Assembly: GCA_001799225.1 (NCBI GenBank)
Contig: MGTA01000034.1
Location: forward strand, 1 to 6,944
DNA: 6,944 bases
Origin: Deltaproteobacteria bacterium RIFOXYD12_FULL_50_9
GTDB taxonomy: Bacteria > Desulfobacterota > Desulfobulbia > Desulfobulbales > CALZHT01
Direction of reading: 5' to 3'
Both the position numbers and the translations under genes were made by a program. Positions within the stretch are counted from its first letter, which is position 1, and each line of letters begins with the position of its first letter. The notes below the pieces were generated by a model that had not been told where the DNA came from, did no database searches, and saw only the letters and a program-made list of their open reading frames with translations. This document shows positions 5,384 to 6,944 of this stretch, in pieces.

Positions 5384-6909
5384 AAGATTTCGTCAGCAAA
5401 CAATTTCTCGAAACCATGGTCGGCACCATGCTGGCCCCCCTTCTGGTCATCGATTCCCAGTATCGGGTCAGCTTTATGAACCGGGCGGCCCGTGAACAAT
5501 TTAAATCAGATGACAAAGAAAATCGTAAATACTGCTACGAATTTTCACATAACACCAGCACCCCATGCTATGAGAACAATGAATTCTGTCCGGTCCGGGA
5601 GGTCTTTGCAACCGGCCTTCCTCAAAAAGTAATCCACCATCATCCCGGTCATAACGGCTTTGAGGAGGTTGTTGAGATTACGGCTGTGCCGGTAATAGAT
5701 GATCAGGGCGTGGTGACTGAAGTTGTTGAGGTAATCCGCGACGTCACCAGTTACTCCATCTTATTCGACCAATTACGATTTTCCGAGGAGCGTTACAAAA
5801 ATCTGCTGCAATCCACTCCGGACGCACTGGTTGTTACTGACGCGCTCGGCATTGTTGTGGAGTGTAACGCTGCAGTAGCGAAAGTCTTCGGCCATGCGCC
5901 CGATGAGTTGCTCGGCCAACCCATCACAATCCTTATGCCTGAATCTTTTCGAAAAAACCATCCCGTCCGAATGGCCGAGGCTGACAGGACCAAACGATTT
6001 ACATTGGTCGGCAAAACGCTTGAACTCATTGGTCAGCATAAAAACGGTACGGCCTTTCCGATTGAGCTTTCTCTCTCTTCCTGGGAAGAAAAGGAACACC
6101 GGTATTTTGCCGCCATCATCCGGGATATCACTGAAACGAAAATACTGGAACATGCTTTGCTTCAGGAGAAACAGCTTCTGGAACAAACTCAGCATGAGTT
6201 GCGCGAAAAACATGAAGCCCTGGTCAAGCTCTTCAATTTTGTCGAGGTCGCCAAGCGGCAATGGGAGATGTCGATCGATTGCATCAAGGACATAATTATC
6301 CTGATTGATGACAACGATGCAATCATCCGAATGAATAAGGCGCTGGCAGCGTTGAGCGGCACATCTTACATTGAGGTTCTTGGCCGCAACTGGCGAAAAT
6401 TACTTGAGGAATTGTTTGCCCTGCCGGCCGGCGCCTTGTTTGAAAACAGAAATGATCTTCGCCACGTCTCTTCCGGGAAAGAGTATGCTTTAAGCATCTA
6501 CACCTACCAGGAAGATTCTATTGGATTTTCCGGCAAAGTCGTAAGTCTCCAGGATATTACCGAACAGAGACTAGTTCAGCAACAACTTGAGACTACAAAC
6601 CGGGAGATTGAGGAGAACAGAGAAAAACTTAATAATGCCCTGAAGAATATCTCTACCCTGATTTTACAGGTAGCCAAGCAGGAGGATTTCAGCGTTCGCT
6701 TCGCAAACCCGCTTCTCCTGAACTGCTGGGAGGAGATGCACTGCGGCAAAAAAAATTGCCCGTGTTACGGAACCCCTGGTTCGCGTTGCTGGCAGACGGC
6801 CGGCACGTACTGCCGGGGCAAGGTGCAGGGGGCATTTGCCCAGAAATATAACGATTGTAATGCCTGCCGATTTTATCAACAGGCCACTACTGTTCACCGA
6901 TCTCGATGA
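5380..6909 (+). CDS. Triple-PAS sensor with two-CW-type cysteine domain, probably truncated
   Basis: This is a soluble signal-transduction protein; no membrane helix is visible. PAS 1 (about 1-125, LLVIDSQYRVSFMNRAA to VIRDVT) contains C52, H57, C63 and C70. PAS 2 (about 136-255) starts EERYKNLLQSTPDALVVTD and ends RDITE. A coiled coil (about 256-296) precedes PAS 3 (about 297-395, ending LQDITEQ), and a second coiled coil covers about 396-435. The end is a cysteine-rich domain with C449-W450, C455, C460, C462, C470-W471, C478, C493 and C496, the pattern of the so-called two-CW domain. No kinase, GGDEF, EAL or receptor domain is seen. The frame ends at 6909, but residues after T503 (TVHRSR) arise in the terminal inverted repeat and are probably not real. 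The ATG overlaps the upstream stop (ATGA). The domain calls are secure; the signal and the output are unknown. Confidence 0.9.
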   Translation: MKDFVSKQFLETMVGTMLAPLLVIDSQYRVSFMNRAAREQFKSDDKENRKYCYEFSHNTSTPCYENNEFCPVREVFATGLPQKVIHHHPGHNGFEEVVEITAVPVIDDQGVVTEVVEVIRDVTSYSILFDQLRFSEERYKNLLQSTPDALVVTDALGIVVECNAAVAKVFGHAPDELLGQPITILMPESFRKNHPVRMAEADRTKRFTLVGKTLELIGQHKNGTAFPIELSLSSWEEKEHRYFAAIIRDITETKILEHALLQEKQLLEQTQHELREKHEALVKLFNFVEVAKRQWEMSIDCIKDIIILIDDNDAIIRMNKALAALSGTSYIEVLGRNWRKLLEELFALPAGALFENRNDLRHVSSGKEYALSIYTYQEDSIGFSGKVVSLQDITEQRLVQQQLETTNREIEENREKLNNALKNISTLILQVAKQEDFSVRFANPLLLNCWEEMHCGKKNCPCYGTPGSRCWQTAGTYCRGKVQGAFAQKYNDCNACRFYQQATTVHRSR

Positions 6910-6944
6910 TCGGATCAGCAGTGGCCTGTTGATAAAATCGGCAG
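6864..6944. repeat. Long inverted repeat at right edge, probable fold-back artefact
   Basis: Bases 6864-6892 match the reverse complement of 6916-6944 at 28 of 29 positions; the single mismatch is at 6889. The 23-base loop itself contains CCGATC (6897-6902) and GATCGG (6908-6913). The right arm ends exactly at the last base of the window. The left arm encodes the conserved end of the cysteine domain (CRFYQQAT). Read on the minus strand, the right arm gives the same peptide in the same phase and then continues as ADPIIEIGEQ, which resembles the normal continuation of such proteins. No T run follows, so it is not a typical terminator. A folded-back contig end is the best explanation. Confidence 0.85.

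Noticed and set aside
5773..6261. Minus-strand open frame of 162 codons opposite the second PAS domain
   Set aside because: It is antisense to clearly recognisable PAS motifs, and no motif is seen in its own product.
5380..6909. Sensor histidine kinase
   Set aside because: Three PAS domains, coiled coils and a cysteine-rich domain are visible, but there is no phospho-accepting His box or ATP-binding N/G boxes. Any output domain would lie past the broken right edge.
6864..6944. Terminal inverted repeat as an intrinsic terminator
   Set aside because: The stem is far longer than usual, lies partly inside conserved coding sequence, has a 23-base loop and no following T run, and the opposite strand encodes the same conserved peptide.

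Overview
The window looks like a bacterial chromosomal contig, most likely from a Geobacter-type member of the Desulfuromonadales / Desulfobacterota or a close relative. The basis is family resemblance recalled from memory: a chemotaxis-type cluster with a CheR-TPR protein, and a multi-PAS sensor ending in a cysteine-rich 'two-CW'-type domain with a small uncharacterised partner gene. No rRNA, tRNA, transposase, phage gene or CRISPR array is visible.

Layout. The left two thirds (1-4057) is one gene cluster on the minus strand, read right to left: a short CheW, a CheR methyltransferase with a C-terminal TPR-like region, a longer CheW with an N-terminal extension, and a methyl-accepting chemotaxis protein (MCP) that runs off the left edge. 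The order CheW - CheR(TPR) - CheW resembles wspB-wspC-wspD of Wsp-type chemosensory systems. The kinase, methylesterase and response regulator expected for such a system would lie beyond the left edge. After about 590 AT-rich, apparently non-coding bases (4058-4651) comes a divergent plus-strand pair joined by an ATGA overlap: a cysteine-containing protein of unknown function and a triple-PAS sensor whose C-terminus is a two-CW-type cysteine-rich domain.

How the genes fit together. The MCP, two CheW adaptors and CheR are parts of one signalling array: CheW links the receptor to a CheA-type kinase and CheR methylates the receptor for adaptation. The divergent pair looks like a separate sensory module. 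Both of its proteins carry clustered Cys/His residues, so a redox, metal or small-molecule input is plausible but unproven. No output domain of the PAS protein is visible.

Main caution. Both ends of the window are inverted repeats that run exactly to the terminal base. At the right end the opposite strand of the repeat encodes what appears to be the true continuation of the two-CW domain, in the same reading frame. Both ends are therefore best explained as fold-back artefacts at the ends of an assembled contig. The apparent stop of the PAS protein at 6909 and the last few residues of the MCP at the left edge are probably not real, and both genes should be treated as truncated.
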